36,099 bases of DNA from Acidimicrobiaceae bacterium (GCA_003161575.1 PMOE01000090.1:1-36099); one strand, 5' to 3'. Positions 15,582 to 25,022 are shown, counted from the stretch's first letter. Notes: a model not told the origin generated them from the letters alone. Translations and numbers: made by a program.

Positions 15582-17450
15582 ATGAACGTCGATCTCGAGG
15601 CGCTGGCGGGGCCGAGAACTCGCCTCATGGAGGGCGGCACCGTCGACCCGGTGACCTCCGAGGTGATCCGGGGCTACATGGAGACGGTGTGCTTCGAGAT
15701 GGCCATGTACGTCTCGCGCACCGCCACCACCCCGATCCTCAACCAGTCCAACGAGCGCAACGCCACCATTCTCGACGGCAAGGGCCGGCTGGCCGCCCTG
15801 AGCGTGGGAATTCCCCAGTTCATGCTGACCTCCACGTTGCCCGTACGCTTCGCTCTCGACTTCCTCGGTGTCGACGAGTTCCGCCACGGGGACGTCTTCG
15901 TGGCCAACGACCCCTACCACGGTGGCGGACACCTACCCGACTACAACGTGTTCGCTCCGGTGGTGGTCGACGGCCACCTGGTCCTGATCTCGAGCATCCA
16001 GTGCCACCACGGCGACACTGGTGGCGCAGTCCCCGGCGGCTACAACGTCACGGCGCAGGACATCTGGGGCGAAGGTGTTCGCTGGCCGGTGGTTAAGGTC
16101 CTCGATCGCGGAGTGGAGCGGCGCGACGTCCTCTACGCCCTCCAGATCAACAACCGCCTCGACGGCTACCTGGGCGACTTGCGGGCCCAGATCGGCGCGG
16201 CAAAACAGGCGGCCGACGAGCTGGCCGAACTGGTGAACCGCTATGGGGTCGAGATGATCGAGGCGTCGGTCGACACGATGATCGACTACGCCGCCCGGCG
16301 CTTCGGCGAGGAGGTCGAGGCTTGGCCCGACGGGGTCTACGAGGGCGACGCCTACGTCGACCACGACCCGCTCGGCAACCCCGACATCCGCCTGCACGTG
16401 AAGATCACCGTTTCGGGTTCGAAGCTGACCATCGACTACACCGGGTCCGACGAGCGCCAGGAGCTCCAGGCCTGGTCGACCTACGGCAACACGCGGGGAT
16501 ACACCGTGGCTCAGATCGCCGCCATGATGGATCCCGAGATCCCGAAGAACGAGGGTTTTTTCAACTCCATCGAGTTGATCGTGCCCGAAGGGTGCGTGCT
16601 CAACCCCCACCCCGGGCGACCGGTCAGCGCGGGCACCCACCATCCTGGGGCCGACATCGGTGAGGTGATCGCGGTGACCCTTAGCCAGGTGCTGCCCGAC
16701 CGGGCCGTCCCCCAGACGTACAAGACCGGGATCCCCACCACCATCCGGGGGGTCGACCCCCGCACCGGGGCGACCTTCATCGACGGCTCGGCCGAGGTGT
16801 ACGCCGGCTGGTGCAACGCGGCCAAGGGCATGGATGCGTGGGGTGCGGTGAGCGCCTCGTTCGGCAACCTGTGGAAGGCCACGGCCGAGATCAACGAGAG
16901 CCTCTATCCCCATATTCAGTGGAGCCGGGACTACCGCACCGATTCGGGCGGCGCCGGCCAGTGGCGCGGGGGATGCGGCAGCCACTACGTCAAAGAGGTA
17001 CGGGTCCCCTCCCACGTCTACACCTACGTGGTCGGGATGAAGTACCCCATGCCCGGCATCGCCGGCGGAGAAAAGGGCGAACCCAACAAACTGACCCTGC
17101 GGGCCACCTCGGACGACCCCTTTGTCGTCCAGCACACCGCCGACTGGGTGCCGATGGCCGCCGGCGACCGCATCATCTACGACTACGGCGGCGGTGGCGG
17201 CTGGGGAGACCCTCTCCTGCGCGCACCCGAGACGGTGCTCGACGACGTCTTGGACGAGTACGTGAGCGTCGAGGGTGCCCGGCGCGACTACGGCGTGGCG
17301 TTGACCGGTTCGCTCGAGGAGCTGACCCTCGAGATCGACCACTCGGCCACCGAGGCTCGTCGGGCCGAAATGCGCGCCGGGCGCCTCACGACGCCGAGCG
17401 GCAACGGATCCGTGGCCAACGGCACGTCCGGTGGTGTTTCCGGGGGGTGA
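15582..17450 (+). CDS. Hydantoinase B / oxoprolinase family protein
   Basis: 622 residues from ATG 15582 with GGGAGGA upstream. Sequence features match HyuB/acetone-carboxylase-alpha-like proteins: DPVTSEVIRGYMETVCFEM start, NERNATILDGKGRLAAL, VFVANDPYHGGGHLPDYNVF, GGYNVTAQDIWGEG and the glycine-rich YDYGGGGGWGDP end. Family members hydrolyse cyclic amides with ATP, or carboxylate ketones, together with a HyuA subunit. No HyuA gene is present in the window, which is unusual. It is the first gene of a tightly coupled operon with a dehydrogenase, an HMGS-like/DUF35 fusion and a thiolase, so its substrate may be a CoA ester or a carbonyl compound. Confidence 0.92.
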   Translation: MNVDLEALAGPRTRLMEGGTVDPVTSEVIRGYMETVCFEMAMYVSRTATTPILNQSNERNATILDGKGRLAALSVGIPQFMLTSTLPVRFALDFLGVDEFRHGDVFVANDPYHGGGHLPDYNVFAPVVVDGHLVLISSIQCHHGDTGGAVPGGYNVTAQDIWGEGVRWPVVKVLDRGVERRDVLYALQINNRLDGYLGDLRAQIGAAKQAADELAELVNRYGVEMIEASVDTMIDYAARRFGEEVEAWPDGVYEGDAYVDHDPLGNPDIRLHVKITVSGSKLTIDYTGSDERQELQAWSTYGNTRGYTVAQIAAMMDPEIPKNEGFFNSIELIVPEGCVLNPHPGRPVSAGTHHPGADIGEVIAVTLSQVLPDRAVPQTYKTGIPTTIRGVDPRTGATFIDGSAEVYAGWCNAAKGMDAWGAVSASFGNLWKATAEINESLYPHIQWSRDYRTDSGGAGQWRGGCGSHYVKEVRVPSHVYTYVVGMKYPMPGIAGGEKGEPNKLTLRATSDDPFVVQHTADWVPMAAGDRIIYDYGGGGGWGDPLLRAPETVLDDVLDEYVSVEGARRDYGVALTGSLEELTLEIDHSATEARRAEMRAGRLTTPSGNGSVANGTSGGVSGG

Positions 17451-18706
17451 CCTCGCACGCGAGATCCGACCCCCTGGTCGTCTCGTCGTCGGGGGACCAG
17501 TTCCCCGGCTTTGAACAAGACGGCGACCGGGCCGAACTGCGGGCGCTCGCCCGCGCCGTTGCTGATCGCGAGCTGGCGCCCAACGCGGCGCGCTGGGACG
17601 AGAATGAGGAGTTTCCCGAAGCCAGCTGGAAGGCGCTGGTACAGGCCGATCTCACCGGGATCACGATTGCAACCCAGTACGGCGGTTCGGGGCTGGGCGA
17701 CGTGGAATCGGCCATTGTTTTAGAGGAGCTGGCCCGGGCCGACGTCTCGAGCGCCATCTTGGCCCAGCTGTCGATGAACGGGCCCCCCCGGGTGATCCAG
17801 CACCTCGGGCCCGAGGTCCTCAAGCAGCGCTGGCTTCCGAAGGTGGCCCGGGGCGAGCTGTTCATGAGCATCGGCATCACCGAGGCCGATGCCGGTTCAG
17901 CCGTCGGTGCCATGCGGGCCCAGCTGACCCCCGACGGCGACGGCTATCGGCTGAACGCGTACAAGAACTACTCGACGGGCGGACATCGGGCCGGCGCCAC
18001 CTTGGTGTGGTGCCGGTTCCCCGGTAGCGAAGGGACCAAGGGGATCGGCGCGGTCCTGATCGACAGCTCTGCTGACGGGGTCAGTGTCGTTGGCACCCAC
18101 CGCAACATGGGACTGCACGGCTCGACCGAAGCCGAGCTGGCCTACGACGACGTGTGGGTGGACCGAGATGACGTCGTCATTGCCGGCGACCCGACCACGG
18201 CTGACGCCTTTCGGACCCTGATCGGGCACTTGAATCACGAACGATGCGGCAACGCGGCGATGTGCGTCGGGGCGGCCCAGGGTGCGCTGGAACGGGCGGT
18301 GCGCTACCTCAACGACCGGGTGACCGGGGGTCGGCGCCTGGCCGACCTCCAGGGACTGCAGTGGAAGGTGGCCGACATGGCGACCGCACTCGAAGGAGCG
18401 CGGTTGCTCCTGTACCGGGCCGTGGGGTTGTCCGAGGCTTCCGGGGGGACGCCACCGCCGATGGAATCGGCGATGGCCAAGACCGCGGCCAACCTGGCGG
18501 CGAAATTCGTCTGCGATGAGGCGATGCAACTCCTCGGCGGCTACGGCTACAGCCGGGAGGAGCCGGTCGAACGGGCGTTCCGGGACATCCGGGGCCTGTG
18601 CTTTGGTGGGGGGACGATCGAGATCCAACGGAACTACATCGGCCAGAACGTGCTGCGGGGCAAGAGCCCCGCCGGTCCGGCTTGGCGGAACGGAGAGGAG
18701 ACCTGA
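17447..18706 (+). CDS. Acyl-CoA dehydrogenase, isovaleryl-CoA-dehydrogenase-like active site
   Basis: 419 residues. The GTG start overlaps the hyuB stop (GTGA), so translation is coupled. Domain order is standard, with YGGSGLG, GITEADAGSAVG at 143-154 and LLGGYGYSREEPVERAFRD near the end. At the position of the short/medium-chain catalytic glutamate (xYEGTxxIQR) this protein has GGGT at 387-390. A glutamate occurs instead at E265 in NHERCG, matching the alternative base position of isovaleryl-CoA dehydrogenases. This suggests a branched or bulky acyl-CoA substrate. Electrons would go to ETF. Confidence 0.92.
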   Translation: MTSHARSDPLVVSSSGDQFPGFEQDGDRAELRALARAVADRELAPNAARWDENEEFPEASWKALVQADLTGITIATQYGGSGLGDVESAIVLEELARADVSSAILAQLSMNGPPRVIQHLGPEVLKQRWLPKVARGELFMSIGITEADAGSAVGAMRAQLTPDGDGYRLNAYKNYSTGGHRAGATLVWCRFPGSEGTKGIGAVLIDSSADGVSVVGTHRNMGLHGSTEAELAYDDVWVDRDDVVIAGDPTTADAFRTLIGHLNHERCGNAAMCVGAAQGALERAVRYLNDRVTGGRRLADLQGLQWKVADMATALEGARLLLYRAVGLSEASGGTPPPMESAMAKTAANLAAKFVCDEAMQLLGGYGYSREEPVERAFRDIRGLCFGGGTIEIQRNYIGQNVLRGKSPAGPAWRNGEET

Positions 18707-20232
18707 TGAGCCAGTCGAACACCCCGGGCCCCGGGGTCGTGTCACCCGTCGGCCTGCTCGGGATCGGGGCGGCGGTCCCCTCCGGACGCCTCTCGGTGTC
18801 CGATGTGGCGGCCGGGTGGGGCCAGCGCGCCGGAAGCGGGGCCCTCGCGGTGTGTGGACCCGACGAAGACTGCCTGACCCTCGCCTGGTCGGCCGCCGGA
18901 GCAGCCCTGGACGCCGCCGGCGTCGAGGCCCACGAGGTGGGTGCGCTCTATTGGGGAACGGCGCGGCCACCAATGGCCGAAGGTCCGAGCCACGCCTTCC
19001 TCCTGGCGGCGATCGGCCTCGGCTCCGACGTGGGTGGCCTGCTCGCCGGGGGATCGGTGCATGCCGGGCTCGACGCATTGGTGGCGGCATGGGACGCCGT
19101 GGCCGCCGGAGCGGTGGGCGTAGCCCTTGTGGTGGCCTCCGACGCCCTCGTCCCGGGCCCGGGCACCGGCGCGGAGAAGTCGACCGGCGCCGGCGCGGTG
19201 GCCCTGGTCGTATCCGGCCCAACGGGGGCACCGGCCCGGCTGGTGGCCCGGGCCACCCGGGTGCGCCCCTTGCTCGACCGCTATCGCGGTGACGGCCAGG
19301 CCGGAACCGGTGACCCCTACGACCCGCGTCTCTACCGTGAACGCGAGCTGCTGCCCTCGGTCACCTCGGCCGTCGATGCCCTCGCCGATCGACCTCCGCC
19401 GGAGACCCGGTGGTCGGTACCCGACCCCGACGGGCGCCTCGGCAAGGCCGTAGCCGCTGCCGTCGGTGCCAAAGCGGTCTCGTCGGAGGGCGTCTTCGCC
19501 CAGATCGGTGACGCCGGTTCGGCGGCGGGGCTGCTTGGACTCCTCGGCGCATTAGGTGGACCGGGAACCGCGTGTGTCGTCGGCACCGGGGGTGGCCGCT
19601 CGACCGCCGTGGTCATCGAGGTGAGTGCCCCGGTCCCCGGCCAACAGCGCGCCGCCGCCGCGATCGGCGGTGGCGACGCGGGCACCCGGTCCCTCAACTA
19701 CCCCTCGGTACTGCGCTCCCGGGGTCAGCTGGTGCCCTTGAGTGACCCCGTCCCGATGGGAGTGCCCCCCGGAAGCGCCGCCTTCGTGCGCGGCAGCGAG
19801 GAGCTGCTCGGCCTGCTCGGTCGCAAATGTGACTCCTGCGGGACGGTCTGTGTGCCGCCGTCGATCCACCCGGTGTGCATGAACTGCGGGAGCCCGGGGG
19901 GAGATATCGTGCAGGTGGCTCGACGCGGCAGGGTCCAGACGTTTGTGGTCAACCACACGATGCCGCCGCCCTTTGAGGCGCCCCTCCCTCTCGCCGTTGT
20001 CGACCTCGACGACGGCACCCGGATCATGTTGCAGGGTATGCCCGAGGACGCGGCGGCTCTCGAGATCGGCGATCGCGTCCACCTCGAGCTTCGCCGCTAC
20101 GCAATCGAACGCGGGGTGCCCGTTTACGGTTTCAAGGTGCAGCGCGACGTGCACCCGGGCAGTGGACCCAACGGGAACGGAACGAACGGATCGGGCGCTT
20201 CGGTCGCTCTGGCCGGAAGGGAGTCTTCATGA
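18706..20232 (+). CDS. HMG-CoA-synthase-like domain fused to DUF35; catalytic Cys apparently missing
   Basis: 508 residues; ATG overlaps the previous stop by one base. Residues about 14-320 have the ketosynthase-III/HMG-CoA-synthase pattern (VGLLGIGAAVPSGRLSVSDVA start, VALVVASDA, GAGAVALVVS). Residues 370-480 are DUF35: a zinc ribbon with C375/C378 and C391/C394, then an OB fold. In archaeal HMG-CoA synthase the nucleophile lies near A-C-K-A-G-T; here that segment reads LLAGGSVHAG (112-121), with no cysteine. The N-terminal domain may therefore be a scaffold or do other chemistry. The C-terminus ends in a Gly/Asn-rich tail. Translationally coupled to the thiolase that follows, a likely complex partner. 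Confidence 0.85.
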   Translation: MSQSNTPGPGVVSPVGLLGIGAAVPSGRLSVSDVAAGWGQRAGSGALAVCGPDEDCLTLAWSAAGAALDAAGVEAHEVGALYWGTARPPMAEGPSHAFLLAAIGLGSDVGGLLAGGSVHAGLDALVAAWDAVAAGAVGVALVVASDALVPGPGTGAEKSTGAGAVALVVSGPTGAPARLVARATRVRPLLDRYRGDGQAGTGDPYDPRLYRERELLPSVTSAVDALADRPPPETRWSVPDPDGRLGKAVAAAVGAKAVSSEGVFAQIGDAGSAAGLLGLLGALGGPGTACVVGTGGGRSTAVVIEVSAPVPGQQRAAAAIGGGDAGTRSLNYPSVLRSRGQLVPLSDPVPMGVPPGSAAFVRGSEELLGLLGRKCDSCGTVCVPPSIHPVCMNCGSPGGDIVQVARRGRVQTFVVNHTMPPPFEAPLPLAVVDLDDGTRIMLQGMPEDAAALEIGDRVHLELRRYAIERGVPVYGFKVQRDVHPGSGPNGNGTNGSGASVALAGRESS

Positions 20233-21407
20233 GTTGGAATCGCGTGGCCGTGGTGGGAGGCGGTCTGATCCGCTTCGGCGAGTTGTTCGACCAGAGCTAC
20301 GAGCAGATGGCTCACGGCGCCTTTGCTGCCGCGGTGAGCAGCGTCGACAAGGGATTCGACCCCCACCAGGTGGAGGCGGCCATCGTGGCCACCCAACGGG
20401 GAACCCTGTGGGGCCAGGAGGGGATCGGGGGCAACACCGTCCCGAGCGCCATCGGCCTGGCCGGCGTCCCGTGCACCAGGGTCGAGAACGCCTGCCCGTC
20501 GGGGTCCGACGCCTTTCGCATCGGCGCCATGGTGGTGGCGAGCGGGGTCCACGACGTCGTGTTGGTGATCGGCGTCGAAAAGATGCGCGATAAATCGACT
20601 GACGAGGGGCTGTTGTCGAGGGCCGCTTCGGGGCATCCGATCTACAACCGGGCCGAGACCGCCCCGGTGCTCTTCGCGCCGTTCGCCACCCGTCACATGC
20701 ATGAGTTCGGCACCACCCGCGAGATGCTGGCCAGCGTGGCGGTGAAGAATCACCACAACGGGACGCTCGACCCATACGCTCACTTCCAGTCAGAGATCAC
20801 CGTCGACCAGGTCCTCGCCTCGCCGCCGGTGTGCCACCCCCTTCACCTGCTCGACTGCTGCCCCCAGACCGACGGGGCCGCCGCGGTGATCCTGGTGAAC
20901 GCCGAGCGGGCTCGCGAGTTCACCGACAAGCCGGTGTGGGTCGCCGGTTTCGGGGTGGCGACTGATCACCCCTACCTGCACGAGAAGTCGACCTTCACCG
21001 GGCTACCGGTCACCACCCTGGCGGCCGAGCGGGCCTACCAGATGGCCGGGGTCGGTCCCAACCAGATCGACATGGCCGAGGTGCACGACTGCTTCACCAT
21101 CACCGAGATCCTCGACATCGAAGACCTCGGCTTCATCGAGAAGGGCAAGGGCGGGGTGGCGAGCCTCGAAGGCGAGACGGCCATCGGCGGTCGCATCCCG
21201 GTCAACCCGTCGGGGGGCCTGCTCTCCAAGGGCCACCCGATCGGAGCCACCGGGGTCGCCCAGATCACCGAGTGCTACTGGCAGCTCCGCGGCGAAGTGG
21301 GGGAGCGCCAGGTGGAGCTCCGTCACGGCAATGCGCTTCAGCACAACGTGGGTGGCCGCGGCTCGGGCGTGTCTGTCGTGAACATACTGACCACGAACAA
21401 CCCCTGA
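20229..21407 (+). CDS. SCP2-type thiolase-like protein
   Basis: 392 residues; ATG overlaps the previous stop by four bases. Nucleophile C89 lies in VENACPSGSDAF; EVHDCFTITE and the catalytic-His segment GHPIGATG are conserved. The C-terminal second cysteine of classical thiolases is replaced (LQHNVGGRGSG), as in lipid-transfer/SCP2 thiolase-like enzymes, some of which act as aldolases with a DUF35 partner. Here the DUF35 is fused to the upstream HMGS-like protein. Probable role: thiolytic or retro-aldol C-C cleavage of an acyl-CoA. Confidence 0.92.
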   Translation: MSWNRVAVVGGGLIRFGELFDQSYEQMAHGAFAAAVSSVDKGFDPHQVEAAIVATQRGTLWGQEGIGGNTVPSAIGLAGVPCTRVENACPSGSDAFRIGAMVVASGVHDVVLVIGVEKMRDKSTDEGLLSRAASGHPIYNRAETAPVLFAPFATRHMHEFGTTREMLASVAVKNHHNGTLDPYAHFQSEITVDQVLASPPVCHPLHLLDCCPQTDGAAAVILVNAERAREFTDKPVWVAGFGVATDHPYLHEKSTFTGLPVTTLAAERAYQMAGVGPNQIDMAEVHDCFTITEILDIEDLGFIEKGKGGVASLEGETAIGGRIPVNPSGGLLSKGHPIGATGVAQITECYWQLRGEVGERQVELRHGNALQHNVGGRGSGVSVVNILTTNNP

Positions 21408-21461
21408 ACGCGGGACGGGCCCCTGAGCACCGGCGCGAAAATGCTCGTGCTCGGCTCCCGG

Positions 21462-22388
21462 TCAGGAGTGCTCAGGGAGGGTCCCGGTGACCAGGTCGGC
21501 GATGATGGCGTAGCCCTGGGTCCTCGGGTGGATGTCGTGGTACACGCAGAAGTAGGTGAGCTCGCAGATCTTGGCCACCGGGACCGGGATCGAGCCATAG
21601 GGGGCAAGCGTCGTGTCGGTGGTGAGGGGACCGTAGGCGCCGGTGGCCGCGGTCACGTCGACGAACGAGCCACCGACGGCCTCGTACTGCTTCTTGAGCG
21701 CCGGGTTGATCAGACTCGAGAACGCGGTCACCGACAGCTTGGCCAGGCTCTGGTCGGCCGGCTTGGCCGACAGGTCGAGCCCGAGGATCACGTCGGGATA
21801 CGTGGTCCCGACGATCCGCACGCCGGGCCCCGCCGCCCGGCGTAGCCCCGATAAGAGGACGACCAGGTTCTTGTTGATGGTGGCGAGCGCCTGGACCACG
21901 CAGGGGATCGGTTGGGGGGTGGATGCACACGCGGTCACGTCGTTGCCGCCGATCGAGACGGTGATGAGGCCGACATGACCCCGGTGTTGCACGAGGAACT
22001 GCTCGGCCGCGCCGGCCTGCGTCTGGGCCGGGTAGCGGGGGGCGCCCGGGCCGAGCTGGGCACAGCCCAGCGACTTCAGGATCGATGTCGTGGTGGCGCC
22101 GCCGCAGCCGAAGTTGACCAGGGTGAAGTGGTAACCCTTGGCGCTGGCGAGCCGGGTCACCTGGTAGGCAAACCCGTTGGTGGTCGTGTGACCGCCCTTT
22201 GGGCTTGTCGGCTGGTATCCCGCGGCGTAGGAGTCACCGAGCGAGACGTAGTACTGCGGGGCCGACGCGGAGCGCGCCGACGCCGGTCCGCCGACCACGA
22301 CCACGACCACGCCGAACACGGTGACCGACATCGCGAGCGTCATCGCGAGGAGGCGAGCACAGTGGCGCGGTCGACTGAGTTGGAGCAC
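21462..22388 (-). CDS. Secreted SGNH/GDSL-type lipase or esterase
   Basis: 308 residues. The N-terminus has a long hydrophobic stretch (about 12-38) ending GPASA, a signal peptide. SGNH blocks are visible: serine 53 in YVSLGDSYAAGY (block I), the glycine block in NFGCGGATT, the GGND block in SIGGNDVTAC, and D285/H287 in YHDIHP. Paired cysteines fit an exported protein similar to Streptomyces and mycobacterial SGNH lipases. It is convergent with the thiolase operon and probably releases acids that intracellular enzymes then activate. Confidence 0.9.
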   Translation of the reverse strand: MLQLSRPRHCARLLAMTLAMSVTVFGVVVVVVGGPASARSASAPQYYVSLGDSYAAGYQPTSPKGGHTTTNGFAYQVTRLASAKGYHFTLVNFGCGGATTTSILKSLGCAQLGPGAPRYPAQTQAGAAEQFLVQHRGHVGLITVSIGGNDVTACASTPQPIPCVVQALATINKNLVVLLSGLRRAAGPGVRIVGTTYPDVILGLDLSAKPADQSLAKLSVTAFSSLINPALKKQYEAVGGSFVDVTAATGAYGPLTTDTTLAPYGSIPVPVAKICELTYFCVYHDIHPRTQGYAIIADLVTGTLPEHS

Positions 22389-22453
22389 CTGCCGACGCTA
22401 CCGGAGTTCCGCCGGCGGTCCCGGGCGCCCGGGATCCACCGGTGGTGGGTATC

Positions 22454-23872
22454 TCAGCGCTGGAGCGACTTGACTTCGAGATACTCCTCGAAGCCGAATG
22501 CCCCCCGCTCTCGCCCAATGCCCGACTGCTTGTAGCCACCGAACGGCGCCCCGGGGTTGAAAGCGCCCCCGTTGATGTCGACCTGGCCGGTGCGCATCTT
22601 GCGGGCCACCTGCTCGGCGTGGGCTGTGTCGGCGGACCACACCCCGCCGGCCAGGCCGTACACCGAGTCGTTGGCGATCTCGATCGCCTCTTCTTCGGTG
22701 TCGTACGGGATGATGGAGAGCACCGGCCCGAAGATCTCCTCCTGGGCGATGGTCATGTCCGTGGTGACCTCGGAGAACACCGTCGGCTGGACGAAGTACC
22801 CCTTCTCCAAGCCTTCGGGGACCTCTGGGCCGCCGACGACCAGCTTGGCCCCCTCGTCAATGCCCTTTTGGATATAGCCTCGCACCCGGTCGCGCTGGGT
22901 GGCCGAGACCAGTGGGCCGAGCATGACGCCCGGCTCGAAGGCGTTCCCCGGCGGGAAGCCAGCGGCCGCGGCGGCCGCCTTCTCCTCCACTTCGGCCAGG
23001 CGGGAGCGAGGGACGATCATGCGGGTGAGGGCCGAACAGGTCTGCCCCGAGTTGAGGTAGCAGGCGAAGATCCCGCTCGGGACCGCCGCATCGAGGTCGG
23101 CATCTTCCAAGATGACGTTGGCCGATTTCCCGCCCAGTTCGAGCGCCACCTTCTTGACCGACTCGGCCGCCAGTTCCATGACCCGCTTGCCGGCGCGCGT
23201 CGAGCCGGTGAACGAGACCATGTCGACCTTGGGGTGGGCGGCGATGGCCTCACCCACGACCGGACCGACACCGGTGACCATGTTGAAGACGCCGGGCGGC
23301 AGCCCGACCTCGTCGATGACGTCGGCCAGGGCGAAGGCATTGAGGGGCGCGACCTCACTCGGCTTGAGCACCACCGTGCAGCCGGCGGCCAGGGCCGGTG
23401 CCACCTTGAGGGCGATCTGGTAGAGCGGGTAGTTCCACGGGGTGATGGCGCCGACCACTCCCACCGGTTCGCGCACGATGAGGGAGTTGCCGACCTCCTC
23501 ATCCCAGGTGAATTCGGTGATCTGCTGCGCGATCTCGGCGAATGCGCCGACTGCCAGACCGACCTGGATGGCTCCCGACAGGGTCATCGGCATCCCGACT
23601 TCCTTCGAGATGGTCTGAGCGATCTCGTCGGTCCGCGCGGCCAGTCCCTCCGAGATCCGGGACAACATCTTGGCCCGCTCGTCGACCGAGGTGGTCGACC
23701 ATTCGCCAAAGGCCTCGGCTGCGGCCTCGACGGCCTTGTCGACATCGGCGGCGGTTCCTTCGGGGATGGTCCCGATGACCTCCTCGTTGTTCGAGTCGAT
23801 GACCTCGAGGGTCCCGTTACCGGCCGAGGATACCCAGGCTCCTCCGACGTAGATCTTGTCTCGGACTTCCAT
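22454..23872 (-). CDS. Aldehyde dehydrogenase (NAD(P)+-dependent)
   Basis: 472 residues, the family's usual length. Active-site residues are N147 (TPWNYP), K170 (LKPSE), E245 (LELGGKS) and C279 (NSGQTCSA); the Rossmann motif FTGSTRAGK is present. It should oxidise an aldehyde to its acid. No operator copy lies in the 213 bp upstream, so control may differ from its neighbours or depend on read-through from the SDR gene on the same strand. Confidence 0.94.
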   Translation of the reverse strand: MEVRDKIYVGGAWVSSAGNGTLEVIDSNNEEVIGTIPEGTAADVDKAVEAAAEAFGEWSTTSVDERAKMLSRISEGLAARTDEIAQTISKEVGMPMTLSGAIQVGLAVGAFAEIAQQITEFTWDEEVGNSLIVREPVGVVGAITPWNYPLYQIALKVAPALAAGCTVVLKPSEVAPLNAFALADVIDEVGLPPGVFNMVTGVGPVVGEAIAAHPKVDMVSFTGSTRAGKRVMELAAESVKKVALELGGKSANVILEDADLDAAVPSGIFACYLNSGQTCSALTRMIVPRSRLAEVEEKAAAAAAGFPPGNAFEPGVMLGPLVSATQRDRVRGYIQKGIDEGAKLVVGGPEVPEGLEKGYFVQPTVFSEVTTDMTIAQEEIFGPVLSIIPYDTEEEAIEIANDSVYGLAGGVWSADTAHAEQVARKMRTGQVDINGGAFNPGAPFGGYKQSGIGRERGAFGFEEYLEVKSLQR

Positions 23873-24085
23873 CTGTCCCTCCCAGCTCGAGGTAGTGACC
23901 CGGCGGTTGCGACGGGTCCGTTTGGCCGGTGGGAACCGGCCCCTTCAAACCTAGCGGTGCCGACGCCGCCCTGCTCCGTCGGCCCAATCGGGTGCGAATC
24001 TGGCGGCCGGTGGCCCAGGGGCGGCGCTGTGGCATCGAGCCATTTGCACGCTTCGCGATGGGAATCACGGCGACGCCAAGTGCGA
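23873..24085. other. Intergenic gap between SDR and aldehyde dehydrogenase genes
   Basis: No gene or repeat recognised. It probably holds the aldehyde dehydrogenase promoter or an operon spacer. Confidence 0.4.
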
Positions 24086-24976
24086 TCAGCCCTTCTTGCC
24101 GATGAGCGGGTGGGCCGGCATCCCGACGGGCTGGAGATGTTGGCCGAGGACGTCGTGGAAATGGTCCGACACCTGCTGGGGTGTCCAGCCGCCCTCTCGC
24201 CACATGGCGGCCACCTGCCGGGGCGTCTGGAAGATGGTGTAGGCGTAGCCGGTGCGACCGAGTACCTGGCCGTTCACGTAGGACGCACCCTCTGAGGCCA
24301 AGAACGCGACCAGCGGGGCGTTGAGGGCGGGGTCCTGATCCGGTGGAGGCGCCGCCCCCTCGTAGAGCCCTTCGGTCATTCGGGTGAAGCCGGCCGGGGC
24401 CACCGCGTTGACCGTGACCCCGTAGCGCCCGAGTTCGAGGGCCCAGACGAAGGTCATCCCCATGATGGCGGCCTTGGCGGCGCCGTAGTTGGTCTGGCCG
24501 AAATTCCCCCGGAGACCGGCCGAGGACGTGATGTTCACGATCCGGCCGTAGCCGGCGTCCTTCATGATCGGTGCGGCGTGCCGGGTGGTGTTGAACGTGC
24601 CCTTTTGGTGCACAGCGATCACGGCGTCGTAGTCGGCTTCGTCCATCTTGACCAAGGTGCGGTCCCGGACGATGCCAGCGTTGTTGACGAGTATGTCGAC
24701 CTTCCCGAACGACTCGGTGGCCGTCGCGATGATCCGCCCGGCCGACTCGAAGCCGCTGACCGAGTCGTGATTTGGGACCGCCGTGCCACCGGCCTTCGCG
24801 ATCTCCTCGCATACGGCTGCCGCGGGGTCCTCGGCTGTGCCCTCGCCGCCGAGGGAGACACCCACGTCGTTGACGACCAGTGCGGCCCCCTCACTGGCAA
24901 GGCAGAGCGCGATGTCCCGGCCGATGCCCCGGCCCGCCCCGGTCACGACGCCAACACGTCCATCAAGAAGACCCAT
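24086..24976 (-). CDS. Short-chain dehydrogenase/reductase, MFE-2-like 3-hydroxyacyl-CoA dehydrogenase
   Basis: 296 residues from ATG 24976. NAD-binding TGAGRGIG at 12-19, NNAG, ITSSAG and the YGAAK active site are all present. The insertion with SLGGEGTAEDPAA after the second strand and the overall length match the dehydrogenase domain of multifunctional enzyme 2, suggesting oxidation of 3-hydroxyacyl-CoA. The ATG lies six bases after a TATGAT -10 box, so the mRNA is probably leaderless. The divergent aldolase-RidA pair shares the operator between them. Confidence 0.92.
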   Translation of the reverse strand: MGLLDGRVGVVTGAGRGIGRDIALCLASEGAALVVNDVGVSLGGEGTAEDPAAAVCEEIAKAGGTAVPNHDSVSGFESAGRIIATATESFGKVDILVNNAGIVRDRTLVKMDEADYDAVIAVHQKGTFNTTRHAAPIMKDAGYGRIVNITSSAGLRGNFGQTNYGAAKAAIMGMTFVWALELGRYGVTVNAVAPAGFTRMTEGLYEGAAPPPDQDPALNAPLVAFLASEGASYVNGQVLGRTGYAYTIFQTPRQVAAMWREGGWTPQQVSDHFHDVLGQHLQPVGMPAHPLIGKKG

Positions 24977-24982
24977 CGGACG

Positions 24983-25011
24983 ATCATATCGGGCCGAGCA
25001 GTTCCCTGACA
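24983..25011 (-). promoter_or_regulatory. Promoter of the SDR gene, leaderless
   Basis: Read on the minus strand: -35-like TGTCAG (25011-25006), 17 bp, -10 TATGAT (24988-24983), then six bases and the ATG. Transcription would start at or next to the initiation codon. The -35 box is one arm of the palindromic operator. Confidence 0.6.
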
Positions 25012-25022
25012 TGAGTGTCAGG
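25005..25022. promoter_or_regulatory. Palindromic operator in SDR/aldolase divergent promoter
   Basis: CCTGACATGAGTGTCAGG has perfect 6-bp arms and the TGAC-R-N4-Y-GTCA core. It covers the SDR -35 box, so occupancy should repress the SDR gene and possibly the divergent aldolase-RidA pair. Confidence 0.62.
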
